Below, in pieces: positions 50,606 through 59,625 of a stretch of 64,000 nt of DNA (position 1 is the stretch's first letter; every line of letters begins with the position of its first letter). A model generated the notes under the pieces. It was not told where the DNA came from. It saw only the letters and a program-made list of their open reading frames with translations, and searched no databases. The DNA lies in the NCBI GenBank assembly GCA_948330435.1, contig CAOJBY010000003.1:62001-126000 (forward strand). Reading direction: 5' to 3'. Made by a program: the position numbers and the translations under genes. Source of the stretch: an uncultured Lachnoclostridium sp. Lineage in GTDB: Bacteria > Bacillota > Clostridia > Lachnospirales > Lachnospiraceae.

Positions 50606-50736
50606 AAAATTTAGTGAAATCAGGCTTGAGTTTCTGCAATTTTTAAATGAACATGGGTGTGCTGGCGAATGATTTGCCAGATTTACAAGCGGTCAGTGCA
50701 CTTAAGCCGAAAAAGAAAAAGAGGAGTGTAAAAACA

Positions 50737-53154
50737 ATGGCAGTACCTTACAATCATCGAGCAGTAGAAGAGAAATGGCGGGGGTGCTGGGAAGAGCACC
50801 CAGTGAATGTGAATGACGGAAAGAAACCAAAATATTATTGTCTGGACATGTTTCCCTATCCCTCCGGAAACGGACTTCATGTAGGACATTGGAGAGGTTA
50901 TGTTATCAGCGATGTGTGGAGCCGCTATAAGCTGATGCAGGGACATTACATCATCCATCCCATGGGCTGGGATGCTTTCGGACTTCCGGCGGAAAACTAT
51001 GCCATCAAGATGGGCGTCCACCCGGCAAAATCCACAGCCGAGAACGTGGCAAATATCAAAAAGCAGATCAACGATATCGCAGCCCTCTACGACTGGGATA
51101 TGGAGGTAAACACCACGGATCCGGAATTCTACAAATGGACCCAGTGGATCTTCGTAAAAATGTTCAAAGAGGGACTTGCCTATGAGAAAGAGTTCCCCAT
51201 TAACTGGTGCCCCTCCTGCAAGACGGGACTTGCAAACGAGGAAGTGGTAAACGGTGTTTGCGAGCGATGCGGCACGACCGTGACAAAGAAAAACCTCCGC
51301 CAGTGGATGTTAAAAATCACCGCCTACGCAGAACGTCTCCTGAACGACCTGGACAAGCTGGACTGGCCGGAAAAGGTTAAGAAGATGCAGACCGACTGGA
51401 TCGGAAAATCCTACGGTGCAGAGGTAGACTTCCCGGTAGACGGCCATGAAGAGAAGATTACCGTATACACCACCCGCCCGGATACCCTCTACGGTGCCAC
51501 CTTTATGGTACTGGCTCCGGAGCATGCCCTTGCAAAGGACTTGGCAACGGAGGAGACGAGACAGGCTGTGGAGGATTACATTTTCCGTTCCTCCATGCGT
51601 TCCAATGTGGATCGTGTCCAGGACAAGGAGAAGACAGGCGTATTTACCGGCAGCTATGCCATCAATCCCATGAACGGTGCAAAGCTTCCCATCTGGCTGT
51701 CCGATTACGTACTGGCTGACTACGGTACAGGAGCCATTATGTGTGTGCCTGCCCATGACGACCGAGACTTTGAATTTGCGAAGAAGTTCGACATCCCCAT
51801 TATCCAGGTTATTGCCAAGGACGGGGTGGAGATTGAAAATATGACAGAAGCCTACACAGCCGCCAGCGGAACGATGATCAATTCCGGTGACTGGAATGGC
51901 ATGGAGTCTGCTGTCTTAAAGCAGGAAGCTCCCCTGATTGTGGAAAAAATGGGCGTAGGCAGAAAGACGGTCAACTACAAGCTTCGTGACTGGGTATTCT
52001 CCCGCCAGCGTTACTGGGGAGAGCCAATTCCCATCATTCACTGTCCTCATTGCGGCAATGTCCCCGTACCGGAGGATCAGCTTCCGCTTACCTTGCCGGA
52101 TGTGGAGAGCTATCAGCCTACGGGCACCGGAGAATCACCCCTGGCAGCCATTGACGAGTGGGTCAACACCACCTGCCCTGTCTGCGGTGCTCCGGCCAAG
52201 CGAGAGACCAACACCATGCCCCAGTGGGCGGGTTCCTCCTGGTATTTCCTCCGCTATGTGGACAATCACAACAGTGAGGAGTTGGTAAGCAAGGAAAAGG
52301 CAGACAAATACCTGCCCGTGGATATGTACATCGGCGGTGTAGAGCATGCGGTGCTTCATCTATTGTACTCCCGTTTCTACACCAAGTTTCTTCATGACAT
52401 CGGTGCAATAGACTTTGACGAGCCATTTACCAAGCTGTTCAACCAGGGCATGATCACCGGAAAGAACGGCATTAAAATGAGCAAGTCCAAGGGAAATGTG
52501 GTATCTCCCGATGATCTGATCCGTGACTACGGCTGTGACGCTCTCAGGATGTACGAGCTTTTCGTAGGGCCGCCGGAGCTGGATGCGGAGTGGGATGACC
52601 GTGGGATTGACGGCGTGTCCCGTTTCCTGAAGCGGTTCTGGAATCTGGTGCTGGATAATAAGGATAAAAATGCGAAAGAAACGCCTGAAAGCGTGAAGCT
52701 TCGCCACAAGATGGTTTACGACATCAGCACCCGTCTGGATAGTTTTAGTTTAAATACGGTTATTTCCGGATTTATGGAGTATAATAACAAAATGATAGAT
52801 CTTGCCCGGAAAGAGAATGGCATTGACAGAGACACACTGGAAGCAGCCATTACCCTTTTGGCACCCTTTGCACCTCACATTGCGGAGGAGCTTTGGGAAG
52901 AGATGGGACATAAGAACAGCGTATTTGCCCACGGATGGCCCTCTGCGGATGAAGAAGCCATGAAAGACGATGAGATCGAGATTGCCGTTCAGGTCAATGG
53001 CAAGACGAGAGGTACGGTAACCATCTCAAGTACTGCGTCCAAAGAAGAAGCCATAGCAGCCGGAAAGGCGGCAGTGGCGGATCGCCTGGGCGGCACCATC
53101 GTGAAAGAAATTTACGTTCCGGGAAGAATTATTAATATAGTGGTAAAACCGTAG
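50737..53154 (+). CDS. leuS: Leucyl-tRNA synthetase (805 aa)
   Basis: Charges tRNA-Leu. Class I signatures: FPYPSGNGLHVGHWRGY (HIGH site, residues about 42-58) and GIKMSKSKGNVVSP (KMSKS). The connecting editing domain has YTTRPDTLYGATFMVLAPEH and GTGAIMCVPAHDDRDFEFA (hydrolytic Asp). The CPSC/CERC and CPHC/CPVC zinc-type pairs flank it. The anticodon domain is at the C-terminus. The length equals the family norm. The ATG at 50737 follows AAGAGGAGTG; the frame from 50647 has no ribosome site. The stop is 10 bases from rnfC. Confidence 0.98.
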   Translation: MAVPYNHRAVEEKWRGCWEEHPVNVNDGKKPKYYCLDMFPYPSGNGLHVGHWRGYVISDVWSRYKLMQGHYIIHPMGWDAFGLPAENYAIKMGVHPAKSTAENVANIKKQINDIAALYDWDMEVNTTDPEFYKWTQWIFVKMFKEGLAYEKEFPINWCPSCKTGLANEEVVNGVCERCGTTVTKKNLRQWMLKITAYAERLLNDLDKLDWPEKVKKMQTDWIGKSYGAEVDFPVDGHEEKITVYTTRPDTLYGATFMVLAPEHALAKDLATEETRQAVEDYIFRSSMRSNVDRVQDKEKTGVFTGSYAINPMNGAKLPIWLSDYVLADYGTGAIMCVPAHDDRDFEFAKKFDIPIIQVIAKDGVEIENMTEAYTAASGTMINSGDWNGMESAVLKQEAPLIVEKMGVGRKTVNYKLRDWVFSRQRYWGEPIPIIHCPHCGNVPVPEDQLPLTLPDVESYQPTGTGESPLAAIDEWVNTTCPVCGAPAKRETNTMPQWAGSSWYFLRYVDNHNSEELVSKEKADKYLPVDMYIGGVEHAVLHLLYSRFYTKFLHDIGAIDFDEPFTKLFNQGMITGKNGIKMSKSKGNVVSPDDLIRDYGCDALRMYELFVGPPELDAEWDDRGIDGVSRFLKRFWNLVLDNKDKNAKETPESVKLRHKMVYDISTRLDSFSLNTVISGFMEYNNKMIDLARKENGIDRDTLEAAITLLAPFAPHIAEELWEEMGHKNSVFAHGWPSADEEAMKDDEIEIAVQVNGKTRGTVTISSTASKEEAIAAGKAAVADRLGGTIVKEIYVPGRIINIVVKP

Positions 53155-53164
53155 GAGAATTGTT

Positions 53165-54592
53165 ATGGGTTATGGCGGCTTTCGGGGAGGGGTGCATCCT
53201 TTTCCCGGAAAGGACATAACCAAAGAGAAAGCCGTTTTGGAATACCTGCCCCAGGGGGAACTGGTATACCCCCTGTCACAGCATATCGGTGCTCCGGCCA
53301 GGGCAGCCGTATCGGTGGGAGATGAAGTCCTGGCAGGACAGATACTCGGTGAAGCGGATGGACTTTTGTCTGCCAATGTCATAAGCTCCGTATCGGGGCG
53401 TGTTCATGCCATTGAGCGAAGAATGCTGGCAACAGGTGTGATTTCCGAATCGGTGATTGTAGAGAACGACGGAGAATACCGTCCGGATCCCGGTATTGGG
53501 AAAGCCCGGAATCCGGAGGAACTGACAAAGGAGGAGATCCGCACTGCGGTGAAGAATGCCGGGATCGTAGGCTTGGGCGGTGCGGGCTTTCCGACCCATA
53601 TAAAGCTGGCACCAGGGGATGATGGTGCCATTGAATATGTGATTATAAACGGTGCGGAGTGCGAACCTTACCTGACAGGTGATTACCGTCTGATGTTAGA
53701 GGAGCCGGAACGCATCCTTGCAGGACTCTGGGTGATTCTGCGGCTGTTTGAAAAGGCAAAGGGAATCATTGCCATCGAAGAGGACAAGCCAAAGGCCATA
53801 GAGAGGATGAGGGAAGCAATCAGGGAAAAGGGGCTGGAAAAGGCTCCCATAGAACTGTGTGCCCTAAGGACAAAATATCCTCAGGGAGCTGAGAGAAACC
53901 TCATTTATGCCATTACGGGCAGAAAGATCAATTCCCGAAAGCTTCCGAAAGATGCAGGGTGCATTGTCTGCAATACGGCCACAGCCCATGCAGTGGGAAT
54001 GGCAGTCTGTGAGGGATTGCCCCTTATGAGCCGGATTATCACCGTTACCGGGGATGCCATCGCCCATCCCCAGAATTTTCGTGTAAAAATCGGTACCAAT
54101 TATACGGAGCTTATTGAAGCCGCAGGAGGATTTACCTGCGAGCCGGAAAAGGTGATTGCAGGAGGTCCCATGATGGGAATGGCCCTGACGGTTTCCGATG
54201 TTCCGGTGACAAGGACCTCATCTGCTCTTCTTGCATTTCAAAGAGACCCGGTAGCAAAAGTGAAGCCGGGAAGCTGCATCCGCTGCGGCCGCTGTGTGAA
54301 AGCCTGTCCCTGCCGCCTGCTGCCCTTAAAAATGTGGCAGGCCTGTAAGCATTACAATCTGGAGCTGTTTCAGAAACTCTACGGCATGGATTGCTATGAG
54401 TGCGGCTCCTGTACCTTTGTCTGTCCGGCAAGGCTTTCTCTGACCCAGAGCTTTAAAGAAGCCAGGATGATGGTGTCTAATGAGAGAAAACGAACCGGAA
54501 CCCTGTCATCGGATCCGGAAAAGCAGGACAGAATAAAAGGAAAGGCTCAAAGGCAGCAGCCCCGGGCAAAAGCAGGAGGAGCGATAGGATGA
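53165..54592 (+). CDS. rnfC: Rnf complex subunit C (475 aa)
   Basis: Peripheral subunit that takes electrons from or to NADH in the ferredoxin:NAD oxidoreductase complex. It opens GGFRGGVHPFPGKDITK. Marks: AGIVGLGGAGFPTHIK (the NADH/FMN loop), INGAECEPYLTGDYRL, then two 4Fe-4S motifs: CIRCGRCVKACPCRLLP and CYECGSCTFVCPARL. Start ATG 53165 with TAGGAG overlapping the leuS stop. The next gene overlaps it by four bases (ATGA). Confidence 0.97.
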   Translation: MGYGGFRGGVHPFPGKDITKEKAVLEYLPQGELVYPLSQHIGAPARAAVSVGDEVLAGQILGEADGLLSANVISSVSGRVHAIERRMLATGVISESVIVENDGEYRPDPGIGKARNPEELTKEEIRTAVKNAGIVGLGGAGFPTHIKLAPGDDGAIEYVIINGAECEPYLTGDYRLMLEEPERILAGLWVILRLFEKAKGIIAIEEDKPKAIERMREAIREKGLEKAPIELCALRTKYPQGAERNLIYAITGRKINSRKLPKDAGCIVCNTATAHAVGMAVCEGLPLMSRIITVTGDAIAHPQNFRVKIGTNYTELIEAAGGFTCEPEKVIAGGPMMGMALTVSDVPVTRTSSALLAFQRDPVAKVKPGSCIRCGRCVKACPCRLLPLKMWQACKHYNLELFQKLYGMDCYECGSCTFVCPARLSLTQSFKEARMMVSNERKRTGTLSSDPEKQDRIKGKAQRQQPRAKAGGAIG

Positions 54593-55527
54593 ATGAATTG
54601 TGGAATGTGTCGTCTTCTCCTCATGTAAGGGGCTTTATCGGCACGCAGAATCTGATGTTTGACGTGGCACTGGCTCTTATGCCCGCCGCAGCCTTTGGCG
54701 TATATCGGTTCGGGCCTTACGCCCTGTGTGTTCTTTTGGTGGCTGTAGGCTTTGCACTGCTTACGGAGTACACCTATGAGGTATGCGTGGAAAAGGAAAA
54801 TACCCTGTGGGACGGAAGTGCACTGGTGACGGGGCTTCTTCTGGGAATGAATCTTCCGCCCCTGGTGCCTTTGTGGATCCCCATGCTTGGCAGTATCTTT
54901 GCCATTCTTGTGGTAAAGCAGCTTTTTGGGGGAATCGGACAGAATGTGGTAAATCCGGCTATGGCGGCCCGGTGCTTTCTGCTGATTTCATTTGCGGAGC
55001 AGATGAATCATTATTCCGGAATGGACGGGATCTCCGGGGCAACACCTCTGGAATCCCTGAAAAGTGGAGGTACTGTGGATCTGGCAGCCATGTTTACGGG
55101 ATTTACTACGGGATCGATTGGCGAGATTTCTACCCTTGCTCTTTTGGCAGGCGGTATCTATCTTTTGATAAAGAAAGTCATTGACTGGGTGATCCCGGTC
55201 ATGTATCTTGTAAGCTTTACCCTGTTTATGGCTGTTTTCGGAGGACAGGGGGCAGATCCCTATTATCTGGCCGCACAGCTTTGCGGCGGCGGATTGATGA
55301 TCGGAGCCTGGTTTATGGCCACAGATTATGCCACGAGCCCTGTTACGGAAAAGGGACGGTTCCTGTATGCGGTATTTTTGGGAATTTTAACCGGAATCTT
55401 CCGCTTGTGGGGAGCTTCGGCGGGAGGGGTGTCCTACGCATTGATTACGGCTAATTTACTGGTGCCATTGATTGAAAAGATTACCATACCCAAGGCATTT
55501 GGATGGGAGGGACAAAAGAATGGATAA
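54589..55527 (+). CDS. rnfD: Rnf complex subunit D (312 aa)
   Basis: Membrane subunit with covalently bound flavin. About nine hydrophobic segments. Opening SSSPHVRGFIGTQNLMFDVALALMPA is typical. The flavin site is SGATPLESL (Thr in SGAT), near residue 145. NVVNPAMAARCFLLISF is another family mark. It overlaps rnfC by four bases and rnfG by eight. Confidence 0.96.
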   Translation: MNELWNVSSSPHVRGFIGTQNLMFDVALALMPAAAFGVYRFGPYALCVLLVAVGFALLTEYTYEVCVEKENTLWDGSALVTGLLLGMNLPPLVPLWIPMLGSIFAILVVKQLFGGIGQNVVNPAMAARCFLLISFAEQMNHYSGMDGISGATPLESLKSGGTVDLAAMFTGFTTGSIGEISTLALLAGGIYLLIKKVIDWVIPVMYLVSFTLFMAVFGGQGADPYYLAAQLCGGGLMIGAWFMATDYATSPVTEKGRFLYAVFLGILTGIFRLWGASAGGVSYALITANLLVPLIEKITIPKAFGWEGQKNG

Positions 55528-56143
55528 GATAAAGGATGCTCTGACGCTGACATTGATTACCCTGATTGCGGGGATTTTGCTTGGCGGCGTGTACGAGCTG
55601 ACCAAGGAACCAATCGCACAGCGTCAGATTGAAGCCAATGCAAAGGCCTATCAGGCCGTACTGCCGGAAGCGAAAGATTTTCGGATGGACGAGGGACTTT
55701 CGGGAAAGGTGGCAGTGTCTGAGAGTCTGTTAAGGCAGAGCAGCCTGGGCCTGGAGCAGGTAACCATTGATGAAGCTGTCTATGGCTATGATGAATCCGG
55801 GGCCTTTGCAGGGGTGATCGTGGAGGTGACTTCCAAGGACGGATATGGAGGAGCCATCAAGCTGGCCGTGGGTATTCGGGAGAATGGTACCCAGAAAGTG
55901 GTCTCCGGCATTGACTTTCTGGAGATTAATGAGACGGCAGGTCTTGGCATGAAAGCCACGGAGCCTGCATTCAAGGAACAGTTTCAGAACAAGGCTGTGG
56001 AAAGCTTTGAGCTGACCAAGGACGGAGCAGTGGAGGAGTACCAGGTGGATGCGTTGAGTGGTGCCACAAGAACCTCCAATGCGGTGACCAATGCGGTGAA
56101 CGGTGCCCTTTATTTTGCAAGGGAATCGGCATTTCGGCAATGA
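55520..56143 (+). CDS. rnfG: Rnf complex subunit G (207 aa)
   Basis: Membrane-anchored FMN-binding subunit on the outer face. One N-terminal helix (LTLTLITLIAGILLGGVYELT). The covalent FMN site is YQVDALSGATRTSNAVTNAVN (Thr of SGAT). The ATG at 55520 gives GATGGGAGGG as the ribosome site and an 8-base overlap with rnfD; the longer frame from 55472 would overlap rnfD by 56 bases. Followed by an intercistronic palindrome at 56216. Confidence 0.95.
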   Translation: MDKIKDALTLTLITLIAGILLGGVYELTKEPIAQRQIEANAKAYQAVLPEAKDFRMDEGLSGKVAVSESLLRQSSLGLEQVTIDEAVYGYDESGAFAGVIVEVTSKDGYGGAIKLAVGIRENGTQKVVSGIDFLEINETAGLGMKATEPAFKEQFQNKAVESFELTKDGAVEEYQVDALSGATRTSNAVTNAVNGALYFARESAFRQ

Positions 56144-56215
56144 CCCGAGTATTGCGGAACTAAATAGTCCAGCTAAGAAATGTCAAGTGTTTATGAGGGA
56201 TATTTTTTGCTGGAC

Positions 56216-56308
56216 GGTAAAGTCACAAAGACGCACGAGAGGAACTTTCATGAGTGTCCTTTCGAATGAAAGTTCCTCTCATTACAGGTGTGTCGAAGTG
56301 ACTTTACC
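56216..56308. repeat. Intercistronic hairpin repeat, copy 1 (rnfG-rnfE)
   Basis: A 93-bp palindrome: outer arms GGTAAAGTCAC and GTGACTTTACC are perfect, the inner arms GAGAGGAACTTTCAT (56237-56251) and ATGAAAGTTCCTCTC (56266-56280) are perfect over 15 bp, and GACGCAC pairs with GTGTGTC. It is followed by CTTTAGTACTGTTGCGTAGCAACTTT, which leads into the rnfE ribosome site. Copy 2 lies at 57642. Confidence 0.85.
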
Positions 56309-56350
56309 CTTTAGTACTGTTGCGTAGCAACTTTAGATAGGAGGAGCAAG

Positions 56351-57043
56351 ATGAACGGTTGTCTGGAGCGATTATATAATGGGATTGTAAAGGAAAATCC
56401 CACCTTTATCCTGATGCTTGGCATGTGTCCCACTCTGGCGGTGACCACATCAGCCTTTAACGGATTGGGTATGGGACTTTCCACCATGGCGGTTTTGGTA
56501 GTATCCAACCTGATTATCTCCATATTGCGGAATGTAATTCCGGACAGAGTGCGGATTCCGGCGTATATTGTAATTGTTGCTTCCCTGGTAACGGTTGTGC
56601 AGCTTTTGATCCAGGCGTATATTCCGGAGCTTTATGATGCCCTTGGAATCTATATACCGCTGATTGTGGTAAACTGCATTATCCTTGGCCGGGCAGAAGC
56701 CTATGCTTCCAAGAATCCTCCCCTGCTGGCGGCTTTTGACGGGATCGGCATGGGACTGGGCTTTTCCATTGCTCTGGCCTGCATGGGATTTTTCCGGGAA
56801 CTGATTGGGGCGGGAACTGTTTTTTCGGGTACGCCTTTTGCTTACAGTCTGCCGGAAGTGTATGAGCCGGTATCCATTTTTGTCCTGGCTCCCGGGGCAT
56901 TTCTCGTTCTGGCCCTGATCATTGCCTTTTTAAATGCCATGAATATAGAGAACAATGGCAAGAAAAAGGTAGAGGGCTGTGACGGAGCCTGCGGAAATTG
57001 CGGGAAAGTGGAGACCTGTGACAAACGGAGGAGATCAAAATGA
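56351..57043 (+). CDS. rnfE: Rnf complex subunit E (230 aa)
   Basis: Membrane subunit of about six helices that together with RnfA holds an intramembrane iron-sulphur centre. Marks: NPTFILMLGMCPTLAVTTSA (conserved Cys), GIYIPLIVVNCIILGRAEAYA (conserved NC), and a C-terminal Cys-rich tail CDGACGNCGKVETC, unusual for the subunit and possibly metal binding. The ATG at 56351 follows TAGGAGGAGCAAG, right after the hairpin repeat. It overlaps rnfA by four bases. Confidence 0.95.
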   Translation: MNGCLERLYNGIVKENPTFILMLGMCPTLAVTTSAFNGLGMGLSTMAVLVVSNLIISILRNVIPDRVRIPAYIVIVASLVTVVQLLIQAYIPELYDALGIYIPLIVVNCIILGRAEAYASKNPPLLAAFDGIGMGLGFSIALACMGFFRELIGAGTVFSGTPFAYSLPEVYEPVSIFVLAPGAFLVLALIIAFLNAMNIENNGKKKVEGCDGACGNCGKVETCDKRRRSK

Positions 57044-57639
57044 AAGAGTTAATGCTGATCTTGGTAGGGGCAGCTTTTGTCAATAATGTAGTTTTGAGCC
57101 AGTTTTTTGGTCTCTGTCCTTTCCTGGGCGTTTCCAAGCAGGTGAAGACGGCGGCCAGTATGGGGGCTGCGGTTATCTTTGTCATTACCATATCTTCGGC
57201 GGTGGCAAGCCTGATTTATGATTTTATTCTGGTGAGATTTCATCTGGAATATTTACAGACCATTGTATTTATTCTGGTGATTGCGGCATTGGTGCAGCTT
57301 GTGGAGATGTTTTTGAAAAAGGCAAGCCCGGGACTGTATCAGGCTCTTGGTGTCTATCTGCCGCTGATAACCACCAACTGTGCGGTGCTTGGGGTGGTGC
57401 TTCAGAATGTACAGAAAGAATACGTTTTTACAGGGATGGGCTGGAATGCCCTGCTTGTGAGCGTGGTAAATGGATTTGGCACGGCACTGGGCTTTACCAT
57501 TGCCATTGTAATTATGGCGGGGATCCGGGAGAGGATCGCCTATAATGATATTCCGAAGCCCTTTCAGGGAGCACCGATCGTGCTTCTTGTGGCCTGCCTG
57601 ATGGCTATAGCCTTTTTTGGATTTTCCGGGTTGATTTAG
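57040..57639 (+). CDS. rnfA: Rnf complex subunit A (199 aa)
   Basis: Membrane subunit homologous to RnfE with opposite topology. Marks: VNNVVLSQFFGLCPFLGVSKQ (conserved Cys), LPLITTNCAVLGVVLQN (conserved NC). About six helices. Starts at ATG 57040 inside the rnfE stop (ATGA). Hairpin repeat copy 2 lies immediately after its stop. Confidence 0.97.
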   Translation: MKELMLILVGAAFVNNVVLSQFFGLCPFLGVSKQVKTAASMGAAVIFVITISSAVASLIYDFILVRFHLEYLQTIVFILVIAALVQLVEMFLKKASPGLYQALGVYLPLITTNCAVLGVVLQNVQKEYVFTGMGWNALLVSVVNGFGTALGFTIAIVIMAGIRERIAYNDIPKPFQGAPIVLLVACLMAIAFFGFSGLI

Positions 57640-57641
57640 AT

Positions 57642-57733
57642 GGTAAAGTCGAGGAGGTGCACGAGAGGAACGTCATGAGTGCCCTTTCGAATGAAAGTTT
57701 CTCTCATTACATGTGCATCGAAGTGACTTTACC
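57642..57733. repeat. Intercistronic hairpin repeat, copy 2 (rnfA-rnfB)
   Basis: A 92-bp palindrome beginning GGTAAAGTC two bases after the rnfA stop and ending GTGACTTTACC; the inner arms are less perfect than in copy 1. About 80% identical to copy 1, and the 3' flank CTTTAGTACTGTTGCGTAGCAACTTT is identical, again running into the ribosome site of the next gene (rnfB). Confidence 0.85.
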
Positions 57734-57775
57734 CTTTAGTACTGTTGCGTAGCAACTTTGAATGGAGGATGAGAG

Positions 57776-58579
57776 ATGAATGTAATGGGAGTGGTGTCAG
57801 CCGCCCTGGTGATTGGAATTGTGGGATTACTGGTGGGCTTTTTGCTCGTTGGGGCATCTTCCGTATTTCATGTAAATAAAGATGAGAGAGAAGAAAAAGT
57901 GCGGGGCCTTTTGCCGGGGAATAACTGCGGCGGCTGCGGTTATGCAGGCTGTGACGCTCTGGCTGCTGCCATTGCCGCTGGAGAAGCGGATGTATCCTCC
58001 TGTCCGGTAGGCGGAAGCCGTGTTGGAAAAGCCATTGCAAAGATCATGGGCGTGGATGCGGGAAACAAAGTGCGTATGGTAGCCTATGTAAAATGTGCCG
58101 GAACCTGCGACAAGACTCGGGATAAAAGCAATTATTATGGGGTGGAGGACTGCCGTATGGCGGTGATTGTTCCGGGCAGAACTTCCAAGAAATGCACCTA
58201 CGGCTGTCTGGGCTACGGAACCTGTGTAAAGGTCTGTCCCTTTGATGCCATTCATCTGGAAAAGGGGATTGCAAAGGTAGATCCGGGTGCCTGCAAAGCC
58301 TGTGGAAAATGTGTGGCAGCCTGTCCCAACAGCCTGATCGAATTGGTGCCTTATCGTTCCCGCTATCGGGTACAGTGTAGTTCCAATGACAGGGGAAAGG
58401 CTGTGAGGGAAGCCTGTGACGCAGGATGTATCGCCTGCCGGGCCTGCGAGAGAGCCTGCGAATATGGTGCGGTGATTGTAGAGAACAATCTGGCCCGAAT
58501 TGACAGCGAGAAGTGCGTGGGCTGCGGAGCCTGTGCCGAAAAATGCCCCACAGGAGTAATACGGGTACAGGGGAAATGA
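57776..58579 (+). CDS. rnfB: Rnf complex subunit B (267 aa)
   Basis: Ferredoxin-facing subunit with one N-terminal helix (VSAALVIGIVGLLVGFLLVG). The 4Fe-4S domain is NNCGGCGYAGCDALAAAI; further ferredoxin motifs are CTYGCLGYGTCVKVCPF, CKACGKCVAACPN, CIACRACERACEYG and CVGCGACAEKCP. The start ATG 57776 follows TGGAGGATGAGAG. Distance from rnfA is 136 bases, filled by the hairpin repeat. Completes the set C-D-G-E-A-B. Confidence 0.97.
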   Translation: MNVMGVVSAALVIGIVGLLVGFLLVGASSVFHVNKDEREEKVRGLLPGNNCGGCGYAGCDALAAAIAAGEADVSSCPVGGSRVGKAIAKIMGVDAGNKVRMVAYVKCAGTCDKTRDKSNYYGVEDCRMAVIVPGRTSKKCTYGCLGYGTCVKVCPFDAIHLEKGIAKVDPGACKACGKCVAACPNSLIELVPYRSRYRVQCSSNDRGKAVREACDAGCIACRACERACEYGAVIVENNLARIDSEKCVGCGACAEKCPTGVIRVQGK

Positions 58580-58639
58580 TCTAGATAAGGGTGTACTGGT
58601 AGAACCTTACGGAACTTAAAATCAAAAGAGAGGGATCAT

Positions 58640-59164
58640 ATGTCAAAAAAGGTGGCGGTTTATGGGATGCTGATGGCTCTGGCGTTTCTGCTGAGCTATG
58701 TGGAGACTTTGATTCCTTTTTCTTTTACCATACCGGGAATCAAGCTTGGCCTTGCCAATCTGGTTGTCGTTGTCGCCCTTTACTGCCTGGACGTAAAAAG
58801 TGCCTTTGCGATCTCTATGGTGCGGATTCTCCTTGCGGGGTTGACATTTTCCAGTTTGTCTATTATGTTATACAGTCTTGGCGGCGGCATTTTAAGCTTT
58901 CTTTGTATGGCTTTTGCAAAGCGTTTTACATCCCTAGGCATTGCCGGTGTCAGCGTTCTTGGGGGAGTTACCCATAATCTGGGTCAGCTTCTGGTAGCAA
59001 TTCTTGTTGTCCGGACAGGAAGCCTGATATATTATTTTCCGGCCTTGCTTGCCGCAGGAACGGTGGCAGGAACATTGATAGGTTTGTTGGGCGGTCTGGT
59101 AACAGTGCGGCTGCGGCCTTTTTTGGAGCAGGAAAAACGGGAAAGAAAGGCAGAAAAATGTTGA
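58640..59164 (+). CDS. Gx transporter family protein (174 aa)
   Basis: Multi-pass membrane protein of the family once annotated as heptaprenyl diphosphate synthase component I. Opens KKVAVYGMLMALAFLLSYVETLIPFSFTIPGIKLGLANLVVVVALY, typical, with about five hydrophobic segments. The start follows AGAGAGGGATCAT. The gap after rnfB carries a partial copy of the repeat 3' flank. Commonly found beside Rnf or redox cofactor genes; the transported compound is unknown. It overlaps the NusG-domain gene by 7 bases. Confidence 0.85.
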   Translation: MSKKVAVYGMLMALAFLLSYVETLIPFSFTIPGIKLGLANLVVVVALYCLDVKSAFAISMVRILLAGLTFSSLSIMLYSLGGGILSFLCMAFAKRFTSLGIAGVSVLGGVTHNLGQLLVAILVVRTGSLIYYFPALLAAGTVAGTLIGLLGGLVTVRLRPFLEQEKRERKAEKC

Positions 59165-59523
59165 AAAAGCAGGATGGTATTTTGATTTTTGTACTTCTAA
59201 TCATCGCAGCCGCTTTCTTTTTTGGTTATCGACTCTGGAACCGGGAATCTCCGGAGGAGGTAGTGGTTTATGTGGGAGAGCAGGAATATGCCCGATTTCC
59301 CATTAAAGAGGACAGGGAGTTTTTGATTGAGACGGAAAAGGGAACTAACCGATTGATTTTAAAGGACGGAAAAGCCGATGTAACGGAAGCTTCCTGTCCG
59401 GACAAAATCTGTGTGCATCAAAGTCCCATTTCCGAGACAGGAGAAACCATTGTCTGTATGCCCAACCGGGTGATTGTGACCGTAGAGCAGGCTTCCCAAA
59501 AAGGAATTGAGAACAAATCGTAA
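59158..59523 (+). CDS. NusG domain II-containing protein (121 aa)
   Basis: Small exported or membrane-anchored protein: one N-terminal helix (ILIFVLLIIAAAFFFGYRLW), then a beta-sandwich NusG_II domain with ADVTEASCPDKICVHQSPISETGETIVCMPNRVIVTV. The CPDKIC and the later Cys are conserved in the family. Often found with FMN-transfer or Rnf genes. Start at 59158 overlaps the Gx gene. Function unknown, probably redox-related. Confidence 0.88.
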   Translation: MLKKQDGILIFVLLIIAAAFFFGYRLWNRESPEEVVVYVGEQEYARFPIKEDREFLIETEKGTNRLILKDGKADVTEASCPDKICVHQSPISETGETIVCMPNRVIVTVEQASQKGIENKS

Positions 59524-59625
59524 GCTGCACTTTGAGGGAGAACAGCAAGCATATTTTTGCAGAGGAACGCTTATGAATAAAAAGAAAGATACGATAATAA
59601 TAAGGAATATTTACAGAGAAAGAAG

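Noticed and set aside
50606..50736. T-box leader of leuS
   Set aside because: The leader is about 125 bases and lacks the T-box motif (TGGNACCGCG-like) and a terminator.
59524..59625. Fluoride riboswitch before the ClC gene
   Set aside because: The conserved crcB motif core is not visible; the region has no stable fold by eye.
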